22,240 bases of DNA from Gammaproteobacteria bacterium (GTDB lineage Bacteria > Pseudomonadota > Gammaproteobacteria > Steroidobacterales > Woeseiaceae). Numbering within the stretch: the stretch's first letter is position 1; each line of letters opens with the position of its first letter. Below are positions 6,413 to 14,369 of the stretch, in pieces. The stretch lies in NCBI GenBank assembly GCA_030641695.1, contig DAOWGY010000112.1:1-22240 (forward strand), written 5' to 3'. A model generated the notes under the pieces. It saw only the letters and a program-made list of their open reading frames with translations. It ran no database searches and was not told the DNA's origin. Made by a program: the position numbers and the translations under genes.

Positions 6413-7546
6413 CTATCCTGCTCCGATATCGGCGAGAAACTGTGCTGCGATCGTTGCCAGGTCGAAATCGGCCCGGGCGCGTTGCACGTTGGGGACAAAA
6501 GCGGCAGCGTTTTGTCGAACGGCCTGGCGTATGGCGTCGGCAAATGCGTCGATGTCGGGAGCGCGAGCGACTACGCCAAATTCGTAGCGCTCGTGCAGCC
6601 GTGGCAGGTCCCCGACGGGCGTGGCCACAATCGGGGTCCCGAGTTGCATCGCGTCGGAGAAAACTACCGGTATGCTTTCGATGCGTGAGGGCAACAGGAG
6701 GTAGTCCGCCCAGCCGATCAGTGCAGCGGCGGCATCCTTGTCCAGGTACCCGCCAGTTGTTACCGGTCGCTGCGCAGCCGCGAGCCTTTCTGCTGCAGCC
6801 TGTATCTCACCAGCCAGCGGACCGCCACCAAAAATACGTACCTCCTCTATCCTGTCCCAGTCTGCATCCGCCAGGGCCTGCAACGCATGCATGAGCAGGT
6901 CGGTTCCCTTGTTCGGGTGCCAGCGGCCGAGGAAGGCAAGTTTGTAGGGCGGTGCATCGGCAAGCGCTGATCGCCGGAGCGCCGGCAATCTCCTTGCGCT
7001 GGGCAGGAACGTACATGATTTTCCGCAGAGTCGCTCGACATCGGCGCACAACCCGAGCCCATCGGCATAGCGATACCGGGCATTCCTGAGGACGCTTGCC
7101 AATTTGTGGCGGATTAACGGAATTCGTCCGAGCGACCAGATGTCGCTACCGAGCGCCCACGTGCTGAAAGGCACGCCTCGGCGTCTCGCCTCGGTATCCG
7201 CCCACCACCCGCTCGGCAGCGCCCAAAGTGCAAGAACATGGTCCGGCCGCTCGTCATCGATCAAATTGCCCAGTGCTTCGCGCCCGGCTCGAAGCGTAGC
7301 AAAGACAGCGGGCCAGTGGGTGAGCTTGTACGGCTTGAGCAGGGATAGCGGCAGTCGCGGCACGGCGAAGCGCCGCACGCTGAGCTTGTCGCTGTTGCTG
7401 ACTGAGGCCTCCCGACTTGCCGCGAGCACCGTCACATCGGTCGATTTGGATAGCTGTATGGCAAAGTCCTCAACGAAGCTGCCTGCCGCCTCGGTTCCAG
7501 GCACCTCATCCGGATAGGACGTCGTGATCAATGCAATTCCCGGCAT
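6413..7546 (-). CDS. GT4-family (GT-B fold) glycosyltransferase
   Basis: This 377-residue protein has the two-domain layout of GT4 retaining glycosyltransferases. The N-terminal acceptor domain starts with IALITTSYPDEVPGTEAAGSF and includes STWALGSDIW (128-137). The C-terminal donor domain starts at KLAFLGRWHPNKGTDLL (202-218), the usual GR..KG phosphate/sugar site, and carries LLLPSRIESIPVVFSDAM at 283-300. In the EX7E motif the second acid is Asp (E290, D298) rather than Glu. It should transfer a sugar from a nucleotide donor to a growing glycan on the inner face of the membrane; neither sugar nor linkage can be assigned. The ATG follows the methyltransferase stop with no gap (TAGATG), so the genes are coupled. 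Confidence 0.9.
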   Translation of the reverse strand: MPGIALITTSYPDEVPGTEAAGSFVEDFAIQLSKSTDVTVLAASREASVSNSDKLSVRRFAVPRLPLSLLKPYKLTHWPAVFATLRAGREALGNLIDDERPDHVLALWALPSGWWADTEARRRGVPFSTWALGSDIWSLGRIPLIRHKLASVLRNARYRYADGLGLCADVERLCGKSCTFLPSARRLPALRRSALADAPPYKLAFLGRWHPNKGTDLLMHALQALADADWDRIEEVRIFGGGPLAGEIQAAAERLAAAQRPVTTGGYLDKDAAAALIGWADYLLLPSRIESIPVVFSDAMQLGTPIVATPVGDLPRLHERYEFGVVARAPDIDAFADAIRQAVRQNAAAFVPNVQRARADFDLATIAAQFLADIGAG

Positions 7547-8269
7547 CTAGTTTTTGATCCAGACCATTCGATACGAATAAGGCATCAAATCGTCGTGACG
7601 ACTGAGGGCTGCAAGAATCCACGCGATGCAGTTAACAGCCAGGACGACGATGGGCAGAACCAGTGCAATAACGGCAAGCGGGTTCCCGCCCTTCAGCCAG
7701 TTGATCACCGATTTGCTGAGCGCAATGTTCGCGCAAAGCGCGGCGGTTTCGACGGGATGCCCGATCGCCACATCTGCGGCGATGCTGTAACCGTGTTTTT
7801 GCGCGGCGTTACGTAGCCCGAAGCGCGTCCAGCGGTGAAAATCGAGCGGCGCGTCATGCAGAGGATAAAGAAACGGCACCTGAATAGTCAGGCTGCCACC
7901 CGGCTTGATGACGCGATGTAGTTCGCTGAGACAGCCATCCGGGTTCGGTAGATGCTCCAGGACATCGAGCAGCAGGGCGTGGTCGACGCCATCGTCCGCG
8001 ATCGGCAAAGACTGCGCATCGCCGTACAGATCCGGTTGCGTGCCGTACCAGCCTGTTGCGGTCGAGTAGTAGTCCAGCCCGATATAAGTAGCGTCCGGTG
8101 GTAGAAATTTTCGCGGCAGCCCTTCGGCGCAGCCGACATCCAGGATCGTGCCGCTTAGCTGCGCGCAGGTTCTTGCCAGGTTGCTCTCCTCACGCAAGAA
8201 TGCGAACCATTGCGGGTGCAACGGTGTTTTCCGAATTGCGGCGGCCAGCTTGCGGATGGAACCCAACAT
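7547..8269 (-). CDS. SAM-dependent methyltransferase with C-terminal membrane segment
   Basis: The 240-residue product carries a class I methyltransferase domain: motif I TILDVGCAEG at 41-50, acidic motif GLDYY at 64-68, LLLDVLEHLPNPDG at 99-112 and the motif III block VIKPGGSLTIQVPF at 120-133. DFHRWTRFGL (143-152) is often seen in methyltransferases of glycan clusters. Unlike the plus-strand methyltransferase, a very hydrophobic stretch at about 198-221 (LAVIALVLPIVVL and onward) should anchor it in the membrane, suggesting a lipid-linked acceptor. It lies 12 bp after the GT2 gene and directly abuts the GT4 gene. The substrate is unknown. Confidence 0.86.
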   Translation of the reverse strand: MLGSIRKLAAAIRKTPLHPQWFAFLREESNLARTCAQLSGTILDVGCAEGLPRKFLPPDATYIGLDYYSTATGWYGTQPDLYGDAQSLPIADDGVDHALLLDVLEHLPNPDGCLSELHRVIKPGGSLTIQVPFLYPLHDAPLDFHRWTRFGLRNAAQKHGYSIAADVAIGHPVETAALCANIALSKSVINWLKGGNPLAVIALVLPIVVLAVNCIAWILAALSRHDDLMPYSYRMVWIKN

Positions 8270-8281
8270 TCGCAGTGCCCG

Positions 8282-9175
8282 CTATGACCTGGTGAACGTC
8301 AGCGCCGTAATTTGCTCCGAGATCAGACCAATGAGAAATATGATCACGGCGGCGCTCAACACCAGCAAGCTCATATTGGTGAAGCGCCCCATCGAAATAT
8401 ACGTGTAAGCGTAGTAGCCGATTCCACCCAGAAAAAAAACACCACTGATTGGCAAAAAGACCTTGAGGGGTGAATACAAGGTAGCGACCTTGAAGATGAT
8501 TGCCAGAAACCGCAGGCCGTCTCTGATCGGTCGAATATGACTCTTGCCTGTGCGGTCCTGCGCCTTTATCGGTACAAACGTGACCGGAAAGCCGGAGCGC
8601 AGGAATGCCATCGTAATGGTCGTCGGATAGGAGAAGCCGTTCGGCAACAGATAAAGAAACTTCTTGAACAGGTCGCCCCGAACTGCTCGAAATCCGGACG
8701 TCAGATCGAGGATGCGATGGCCGCTGATCGCCGACGCAAACACGTTGTACATGCCGTTGGCAAACAGGCGTCCAATACCGGCGTGCGAGCCGGAGTCCCG
8801 AGCGCCAATGGCCATGTCGAAGCCTTCGTCGAGTTTACTGAGCAGGGATTCAATATCCTCGGCCTGATGCTGTCCGTCACCGTCCATCATCACCAGGACG
8901 TCCCCGTTTGCTGCACGGGCGCCGCTCTTTATAGCTGCTCCATTTCCCAGCGTGATCGGATGACTGATAACGTGAGCTCCGGCTTGCCTGGCGATACTCG
9001 CGGTGTCGTCGCTGGAACCATCATCGACCACCAGAATCTCGGCGACGTCATATGCGCGGCTCACCGCCGAAACCACGTCGCCAATCGATGCGGCCTCGTT
9101 CTTGGCCGGAATAATTATCGACAGGCTGCTGCCAGTACTTGCTGCCGTCATATCAGTCGCTCTCCGTAGGGTCAT
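8282..9175 (-). CDS. GT2-family glycosyltransferase with two C-terminal membrane helices (DPM1/ArnC-like)
   Basis: The 297-residue product has the GT-A core of polyprenyl-phosphate glycosyltransferases: SIIIPAKNEAASIGDVV (19-35), LVVDDGSSDDT (48-58) and the DxD-type metal site MDGDGQH (D98, D100), then LTSGFRAVRGDLF. Two hydrophobic helices follow at about 237-259 and 268-289. It probably moves a sugar from a nucleotide donor to undecaprenyl phosphate at the inner membrane. The ATG used here overlaps the pilR stop by 4 bp (ATGA). A second ATG 24 bases downstream (9149-9151) has a better GGAGAG ribosome site and gives a 289-residue protein, so the start is uncertain. The direct link to pilR places this glycan gene under the pilus-regulator operon. 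Confidence 0.9.
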   Translation of the reverse strand: MTLRRATDMTAASTGSSLSIIIPAKNEAASIGDVVSAVSRAYDVAEILVVDDGSSDDTASIARQAGAHVISHPITLGNGAAIKSGARAANGDVLVMMDGDGQHQAEDIESLLSKLDEGFDMAIGARDSGSHAGIGRLFANGMYNVFASAISGHRILDLTSGFRAVRGDLFKKFLYLLPNGFSYPTTITMAFLRSGFPVTFVPIKAQDRTGKSHIRPIRDGLRFLAIIFKVATLYSPLKVFLPISGVFFLGGIGYYAYTYISMGRFTNMSLLVLSAAVIIFLIGLISEQITALTFTRS

Positions 9176-10476
9176 TCGATCCCCAGCTTTGCGATACGGT
9201 AACGCAATTGCCGCAACGATAATCCGAGGAGTTTCGCCGCTGCGGTCTTGTTGTAGCGGGTCTTCTTGAGTGCCACCAAAATCGCTTGCCGTTGAACGTC
9301 CTCGACCTGGTTGCCCAGGTTAGTCGTAGTCGTCGTATGCGCGATCGTGTCGTCGCTGGCCTGTCTCAGATTCAGATCGCCTTCGCTGATCGTGCCGCTC
9401 GTGCAAAGCGTGACCGCGCGCTCCAACATGTTTTCGAGTTCCCGAACATTGCCCGGGAACGGGTAGTTCAAGAGAGCCGCGTTCGCGCTGTCGTCCAGCG
9501 TCGCGGCCGCGCTAAGTCGTTTGAGAATGTGTTTGGCGAGCGCCATGACATCATCATTGCGCTCACGCAGTGCCGGAACCTGCAACTCGATGACATTGAT
9601 GCGGTAATACAAATCTTCACGGAATTCGCCCTGCGCCACCATTTCCGATAGTACCTTGTGCGTCGCAGACAGGATTCTCGCGTTGGCCGGTTCCTCGCCG
9701 GATGAGCCGACGGGTCGAACGGCTTTTTCTTGTATGACGCGCAACAGCTTGACCTGCATTGCGAGCGGTAAATCGGCGATCTCGTCGAGAAACAGCGTCC
9801 CGCCATCCGCACTCTGTACGAGGCCGATCTTGTCCCTTACAGCACCCGTGAAACTGCCCTTGCGATGACCGAAGAACTCGCTCTCCATGAGTTCGGCCGG
9901 AATTGCCCCGCAGTTCACGGGCACGAACGGTCCGTCTCCTCTTGGCCCCGTTTCGTGAATCAGCCGGGCGACGAGTTCCTTGCCCGTTCCCGACTCTCCC
10001 GAGATGTGCACAGGTGCTTGCGAGCGGGCGACCTTGTCGATCATCTCGCGCAGGTCGCGCATTGGCTGAGAATCGCCCAGCAACCGTGACTGCGGTTCTT
10101 CCGGCGCATCGTCGACCTTGAGGGCGTTCTCTACGACATTCCTCAGGTGGTTGAGATCCAGCGGCTTCGAGATGAAGTCGAACGCGCCCAGCTTCAGAGC
10201 CTGCACAGCCGTTTCAATGTTGCCGTGTGCAGTGATAACTGCGACAGGGACACCGGGCGCATGAATCTGCATCCACTTGACGAGTTCCAGTCCATCGCCG
10301 TCCGGGAGCCGCATATCGGTCAGGCAAAGGTCAAAATCGTGCTTACCGAGTAACGACTTGGCGCCACCGACGTCGGTGGCGGATTGCGTAGCGATATCCA
10401 TGCGCCCGAGAGTCAGCGACAGCAATTCGCAAATATCGGGTTCGTCATCGATGACGAGCGCAAGCGGCTGTCCCAT
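9172..10476 (-). CDS. pilR: Sigma-54-dependent response regulator, PilR-like
   Basis: This NtrC-family activator switches on sigma-54 promoters, classically that of the major pilin pilA, after phosphorylation by PilS. The 434-residue protein has a receiver domain (D10/D11 acid pocket, phospho-acceptor D54 in LTDMRLPD, K104), an AAA+ domain with Walker A GESGTGKE (160-167), the sigma-54 contact loop as GSFTGA (207-212) and Walker B GGTLFLDEI (225-233). A Fis-type helix-turn-helix occupies the C-terminus (NKTAAAKLLGLSLRQLRYRI). The ATG at 10474-10476 is preferred over an in-frame TTG 6 bases upstream because AGGA then lies about 7 bp before it. It follows pilS by 2 bp and overlaps the GT2 gene. 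No pilA or pilB is in the window. Confidence 0.93.
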   Translation of the reverse strand: MGQPLALVIDDEPDICELLSLTLGRMDIATQSATDVGGAKSLLGKHDFDLCLTDMRLPDGDGLELVKWMQIHAPGVPVAVITAHGNIETAVQALKLGAFDFISKPLDLNHLRNVVENALKVDDAPEEPQSRLLGDSQPMRDLREMIDKVARSQAPVHISGESGTGKELVARLIHETGPRGDGPFVPVNCGAIPAELMESEFFGHRKGSFTGAVRDKIGLVQSADGGTLFLDEIADLPLAMQVKLLRVIQEKAVRPVGSSGEEPANARILSATHKVLSEMVAQGEFREDLYYRINVIELQVPALRERNDDVMALAKHILKRLSAAATLDDSANAALLNYPFPGNVRELENMLERAVTLCTSGTISEGDLNLRQASDDTIAHTTTTTNLGNQVEDVQRQAILVALKKTRYNKTAAAKLLGLSLRQLRYRIAKLGIE

Positions 10477-10478
10477 AG

Positions 10479-12161
10479 TCAATCCTGTTTGTCCCAGCGG
10501 TCGGGATCGGCAAATACAATACGAAAGATACTGCCTCCGCCGGAGCGGTCAAGATACAGGAGCGTTGCACGATTCAATTCGCATAACTCTCTGGAAATAT
10601 AGAGCCCCAGCCCTGTGCCGCCGGAGCGCGCCGTGAAGAATGGCTCGAAAATCTGTTCTGCTGTGGCGGGGTCGACGCCGAGCCCGTGGTCTCTGACCTC
10701 GAGATACGGTCTTCCCTTGCCATCCAGGCGTCCGCCATACAGTTCCACGAGGATGCCGCCTGTCTCCGATGCATATTTGACGGCGTTGTCACAGAGGTTC
10801 CAGAGCACCTGGCGCAAGTGGCTCTTGTCTATACGCACTTCGAGTGTGTCGGGAATATCTTCGATCGACAATTCACCCTCCTGCAGTTCCAGGGTACGGC
10901 TGAACTCCCGACTGAAATCGTCGAGCCAGGGTCCCAGCGCAAGTCGTTCCGGCTTACCCGACTCGCGGCGCGACAGTTGCAGCACATTGTCGATAATGTG
11001 GCTTACGCGACCCGAGTGCGTTTGAATGATGTCCGTGAGTCGTTTGTCGTCGTCCGTCAGGCCGTCCACCTCGGCGAGCAATTGGGCTGCGTGGCTCATG
11101 GCACCGACCGGATTGCGTATTTCGTGCGCAATACTGGCACTCAGTCGCCCGAGCGACGCCAGCTTGGACTGCTGAACCCGCGCATTGATGATGCTGGCGT
11201 CCTCGAGGAAAATCAGTATCGGGCTACTGCGATCGCCACCTTTGCCGAGTGGCGCCAGGTGGGCCGTGATACGCGCATTGTTACCCTCTGTTATGAGCGT
11301 GAACTCGGGGTGTGAGGATAGCGAATGGTCGTTGCGCCAGCGCCCGACGTAGTCACTTATCGCTGCAGACGCCTCGCTAAGCGGCCGCGATCGGACCAGC
11401 TGCTCGGCCCCGAGCAGCCTCGCGGCCGAGCCGTTACTGAGCCGAATCTGGTCGTCGCTGTCGACGACCACGATACTCTCGCGCAAATGCTGCACGATGT
11501 ACTCATTGAGCTCGGAGAGGTTCTTGAGGTCGACACCGCGTTGGCGGGCGAGTGCCTCGCTCTCTTGGATACGTCGCGCAAGCGGTCGTGCGGCCAGGGA
11601 CATCGAGAATATGATCGCGGAGAGTACGCCGGCAGCCGGGTAGTTGACCGTATCGGTGGTCCCCGCGAATTGCGTAAACACTTGCTCGCCGAGGATTGCA
11701 AACGTTGCGATCGCACCAAGGATGGCCGGCAATTGTCTCGGCAGTACCAGGCTTCCGGCGCCGACAAATACGATCAGGAGTCCGCCCAGTCCACTGCTGA
11801 TGCCGCCGCTGGTGTGAACCAGAATAACCACTGCCAGGATATCAACGAGCATCAGGGCGACGGCTTGCGCGTTGGCTGGCGCCCAGCGCTGTCGCAACGA
11901 AGTGGAGGAGATAATGGCAACGATCAGGTAGCCCGCGGCGGTCGAAGCGAACGGGATCGGAAAGCGGTCACCGAAAATACGCGGGTCGCCGCCACTAAAA
12001 AACAGCGCCAGCAGCGCTGCGGCGACCAGCATGCGGAAGATGTTGAGCGTAATAAGGACACGCCACGAGAGGTCGGGCTCTTCGATGGCTTTTTGCAGCA
12101 GCGCTTCACGGCTGGTGCGCACGGTGCGATTGCCGGTGATTGCGGAGCTGGTCTGATTCAT
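10479..12161 (-). CDS. pilS: Two-component sensor histidine kinase, PilS-like
   Basis: PilS is an inner-membrane kinase that senses pilin level and phosphorylates PilR. The 560-residue product has about six N-terminal membrane helices (roughly 37-55, 73-85, 98-116, 122-140, 144-163 and 176-192), a PAS-like region at about 215-320 (YIVQHLRESIVVVDSDDQI), and a dimerisation domain with the phospho-acceptor H346 in SIAHEIRNPVGAM. The ATPase domain shows the N box NLCDNAVKYA (455-464), the G1 box DHGLGVD (491-497) and the G2 box GGTGLGL (514-520). The presence of pilR immediately downstream makes the assignment strong. A sigma-70-like promoter lies just upstream, divergent to sucC. The region before the ATG has no clear shine-dalgarno. 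Confidence 0.92.
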   Translation of the reverse strand: MNQTSSAITGNRTVRTSREALLQKAIEEPDLSWRVLITLNIFRMLVAAALLALFFSGGDPRIFGDRFPIPFASTAAGYLIVAIISSTSLRQRWAPANAQAVALMLVDILAVVILVHTSGGISSGLGGLLIVFVGAGSLVLPRQLPAILGAIATFAILGEQVFTQFAGTTDTVNYPAAGVLSAIIFSMSLAARPLARRIQESEALARQRGVDLKNLSELNEYIVQHLRESIVVVDSDDQIRLSNGSAARLLGAEQLVRSRPLSEASAAISDYVGRWRNDHSLSSHPEFTLITEGNNARITAHLAPLGKGGDRSSPILIFLEDASIINARVQQSKLASLGRLSASIAHEIRNPVGAMSHAAQLLAEVDGLTDDDKRLTDIIQTHSGRVSHIIDNVLQLSRRESGKPERLALGPWLDDFSREFSRTLELQEGELSIEDIPDTLEVRIDKSHLRQVLWNLCDNAVKYASETGGILVELYGGRLDGKGRPYLEVRDHGLGVDPATAEQIFEPFFTARSGGTGLGLYISRELCELNRATLLYLDRSGGGSIFRIVFADPDRWDKQD

Positions 12162-12178
12162 GGGCCGATTATCGCGGA

Positions 12179-12208
12179 TTTATCAATCTATTGCGCTCTG
12201 AAGGTCAA
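12179..12208 (-). promoter_or_regulatory. Candidate sigma-70 promoter for the pilS-pilR-glycan operon
   Basis: On the minus strand TTGACC (12208-12203, 5 of 6 to TTGACA) is followed after 18 bp by GATAAA (12184-12179, 4 of 6). Transcription would start near 12172, leaving a leader of only about 10 bases before the pilS ATG, consistent with the lack of a shine-dalgarno there. The match is by eye only. Confidence 0.35.
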
Positions 12209-12214
12209 ACCACT

Positions 12215-12280
12215 TTGCGTCGCTGCGCTGTTTGCTACAAAATACGCCCGATTTTTCGCGGTCTGCTGCGAACCCATAAT
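12215..12280 (+). promoter_or_regulatory. Candidate promoter region for sucC-sucD-nadE
   Basis: Two -10-like hexamers are present upstream of sucC: CAAAAT at 12238-12243, 17 bp after TTGCGT (12215-12220), and CATAAT at 12275-12280 (5 of 6) with only a T-rich stretch at the -35 distance. The 146-bp gap is shared with the divergent pilS promoter. Neither is strong enough to be certain. Confidence 0.25.
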
Positions 12281-12307
12281 AATTCACATTAGAAGACTGA
12301 CAATTCC

Positions 12308-13468
12308 ATGAATTTGCACGAATACCAATCGAAACGATTGTTCGCCAGGTACGGCATACCCGTGCCGCGCGGCATTCCCGCCGAGACAAGCGATGCAGCG
12401 GTTGCGGCGGCTGAAGAACTCGGCGGCGACCTCTGGGTCGTCAAGGCTCAGGTTCATGCCGGCGGGCGCGGCAAGGCTGGCGGCGTCAAGCTCGCTCGCA
12501 ATCTCGACGAGGTCCGCCAGCATGCGGAAGGCATGCTCGGTATTCAGCTCGTGACGCATCAGTCCGGCCCTGAAGGACTTCCGGTCAACGTGGTCTATGT
12601 CGAGGAAGGTTCGAGTATCGATCGTGAGTTGTACCTGTCGATGCTGGTAGATCGCGAAGTCAGCCGCGTCGCGTTCATTGCCTCGGCCGCTGGCGGCATG
12701 GACATCGAAAAGGTCGCTGCAGAGACGCCCGAAAAAATATTCTCCGTCGCGATTGCCCCGGATGCCGGCCTGCAGGACTATCAGGCACGGCAACTGGCCT
12801 TCGGCCTCGGACTCGACAAGAAACAGATACGGCAGTTCGGCGACCTGATCAAGCGCCTGTACAAGTTATACCAGGAGTGTGACGCGAGCCTCGTAGAGGT
12901 GAATCCGCTCATTACGACAGCCGACGGTGACGTCATGGCGCTCGATGCCAAGATTAACATCGACGGAAGCGCCCTTTATCGTCAGCCCGAGCTTGTCGAG
13001 ATGCGCGATCCATCGCAGGAAGACGATCGGGAACGTGAGGCTGCGGCGCACGATCTCAACTACGTTTCCCTGGATGGCGACATTGCCTGCATGGTCAATG
13101 GCGCGGGACTGGCCATGGCGACCATGGATCTCATCAAGTTGCACGGTGGCGAACCTGCAAATTTCCTTGATGTTGGAGGTGGCGCGACCAGCGAGCGGGT
13201 TGCCGAGGCGTTCAAGCTGATCCTCACGAATCAAAACGTGTCCGCTATTCTCGTCAATATTTTCGGCGGCATCGTGCGCTGTGATCTGATCGCACAGGGG
13301 ATCATCACCGCCGTCAAGGATGTGGGTGTCCAGGTGCCGGTGGTCGTGCGGCTTGAGGGCACGAACGTACGCAAAGGTCGCGAGCTGCTGAAGGATAGCG
13401 GGCTCGACATCATTGCGGCCAGGGATTTGACCGATGCGGCACAGAAAGTCGTTGCCGCCGTAGGCTGA
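12308..13468 (+). CDS. sucC: Succinyl-CoA synthetase (ADP-forming) beta subunit
   Basis: SucC with SucD converts succinyl-CoA plus ADP (or GDP) and phosphate to succinate, CoA and nucleoside triphosphate in the TCA cycle. The 386-residue product is close in length to the E. coli 388-residue subunit and starts MNLHEYQSK as that family does. The ATP-grasp domain shows K46, the loop AGGRGKAGG (51-59) and the metal ligands E197/N199 (VEVNPL) and D213. The C-terminal domain includes CMVNGAGLAM (261-270), FLDVGGGAT (287-293) and NIFGGIVRCD (317-326), which faces the phosphohistidine of SucD. It heads an operon with sucD 11 bp downstream. Confidence 0.97.
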   Translation: MNLHEYQSKRLFARYGIPVPRGIPAETSDAAVAAAEELGGDLWVVKAQVHAGGRGKAGGVKLARNLDEVRQHAEGMLGIQLVTHQSGPEGLPVNVVYVEEGSSIDRELYLSMLVDREVSRVAFIASAAGGMDIEKVAAETPEKIFSVAIAPDAGLQDYQARQLAFGLGLDKKQIRQFGDLIKRLYKLYQECDASLVEVNPLITTADGDVMALDAKINIDGSALYRQPELVEMRDPSQEDDREREAAAHDLNYVSLDGDIACMVNGAGLAMATMDLIKLHGGEPANFLDVGGGATSERVAEAFKLILTNQNVSAILVNIFGGIVRCDLIAQGIITAVKDVGVQVPVVVRLEGTNVRKGRELLKDSGLDIIAARDLTDAAQKVVAAVG

Positions 13469-13479
13469 CGGGTAAAGAA

Positions 13480-14352
13480 ATGAGCATACTGGTCAACAAA
13501 GACAGCAAGATTATTTCCCAGGGCATCACCGGTAACCAGGGATCGTTCCATACCGAGCAATGCATCGAATACGGCACACAGGTGGTCGCCGGCTGCACCC
13601 CGGGGCGGGGCGGTGAAGAGTGCCTTGGCGTGCCCGTTTTCAACACGATGCGGGCGGCAGTTGCGGAGACCGGCGCTGACGTCAGCATGATCTACGTGCC
13701 TGCACCGTTCGCCGCGGATGCAATTCTCGAGGCCGCCGAGTCGGGCGTGAAGCTCGTCGTGTGCATCACCGAGGGCATACCGGTCATGGACATGGTGCGG
13801 GTCAAGTCTGCATTGCGCGATCACGACTGCTGCCTGATCGGCCCGAACTGCCCCGGCATCATTACGCCGGATGAGTGCAAAATAGGAATTATGCCCGGCT
13901 TTATTCACAAGAAAGGCCGAATTGGCATCGTTTCGCGTTCAGGGACGCTGACCTACGAGGCCGTCTATCAAACGACGCAGAACGGGCTCGGCCAGAGTAC
14001 CTGTCTCGGCATTGGCGGCGATCCCGTGCGAGGCATGAATTTCATTGACTGCCTCGAGCTTTTCGAGGCAGATCCGGACACTGATGGTGTGCTGATGGTC
14101 GGTGAAATCGGCGGTACGGATGAGGAGTCGGCGGCTGAATTTATCGAGGCGAACGTGTCGAAACCAGTGGTGGCCTACATCGCAGGCGTGACGGCGCCAC
14201 CGGGCAAGCGTATGGGGCATGCAGGCGCGATCATTGCCGGCGGCAAAGGTACGGCGGCTGCCAAATTTGCGGCGCTCGACGGCGCTGGCGTCACGACGGT
14301 TCGCTCTCCGGCGGAACTCGGCAGTAAAATGCAGGAGATTCTCGGCGACTAA
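13480..14352 (+). CDS. sucD: Succinyl-CoA synthetase alpha subunit
   Basis: The alpha subunit binds CoA and carries the phosphorylated histidine of the heterodimeric or heterotetrameric enzyme. The 290-residue protein shows the CoA-binding N-terminus (QGITGNQGSFHTEQ, 14-27; GCTPGRGG, 38-45), VPAPFAADAI (73-82), CITEGIPV (95-102), LIGPNCPGI (119-127) and RSGTLTYE (153-160). The active-site loop GKRMGHAGAIIAGGKGTA contains H247, equivalent to the E. coli phosphohistidine. It lies 11 bp after sucC and 17 bp before nadE, with no terminator in either gap. Confidence 0.97.
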   Translation: MSILVNKDSKIISQGITGNQGSFHTEQCIEYGTQVVAGCTPGRGGEECLGVPVFNTMRAAVAETGADVSMIYVPAPFAADAILEAAESGVKLVVCITEGIPVMDMVRVKSALRDHDCCLIGPNCPGIITPDECKIGIMPGFIHKKGRIGIVSRSGTLTYEAVYQTTQNGLGQSTCLGIGGDPVRGMNFIDCLELFEADPDTDGVLMVGEIGGTDEESAAEFIEANVSKPVVAYIAGVTAPPGKRMGHAGAIIAGGKGTAAAKFAALDGAGVTTVRSPAELGSKMQEILGD

Positions 14353-14369
14353 CCGCAGGGCATGGAGCG

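Noticed and set aside
10022..10482. PilR GSFTGA loop as an unusual form of GAFTGA
   Set aside because: GSFTGA is the form known from PilR proteins, so it supports the assignment and is not an anomaly.
11325..12311. Plus-strand open frame (328 residues) opposite pilS
   Set aside because: It is a shadow of pilS with charged low-information sequence and no domain.
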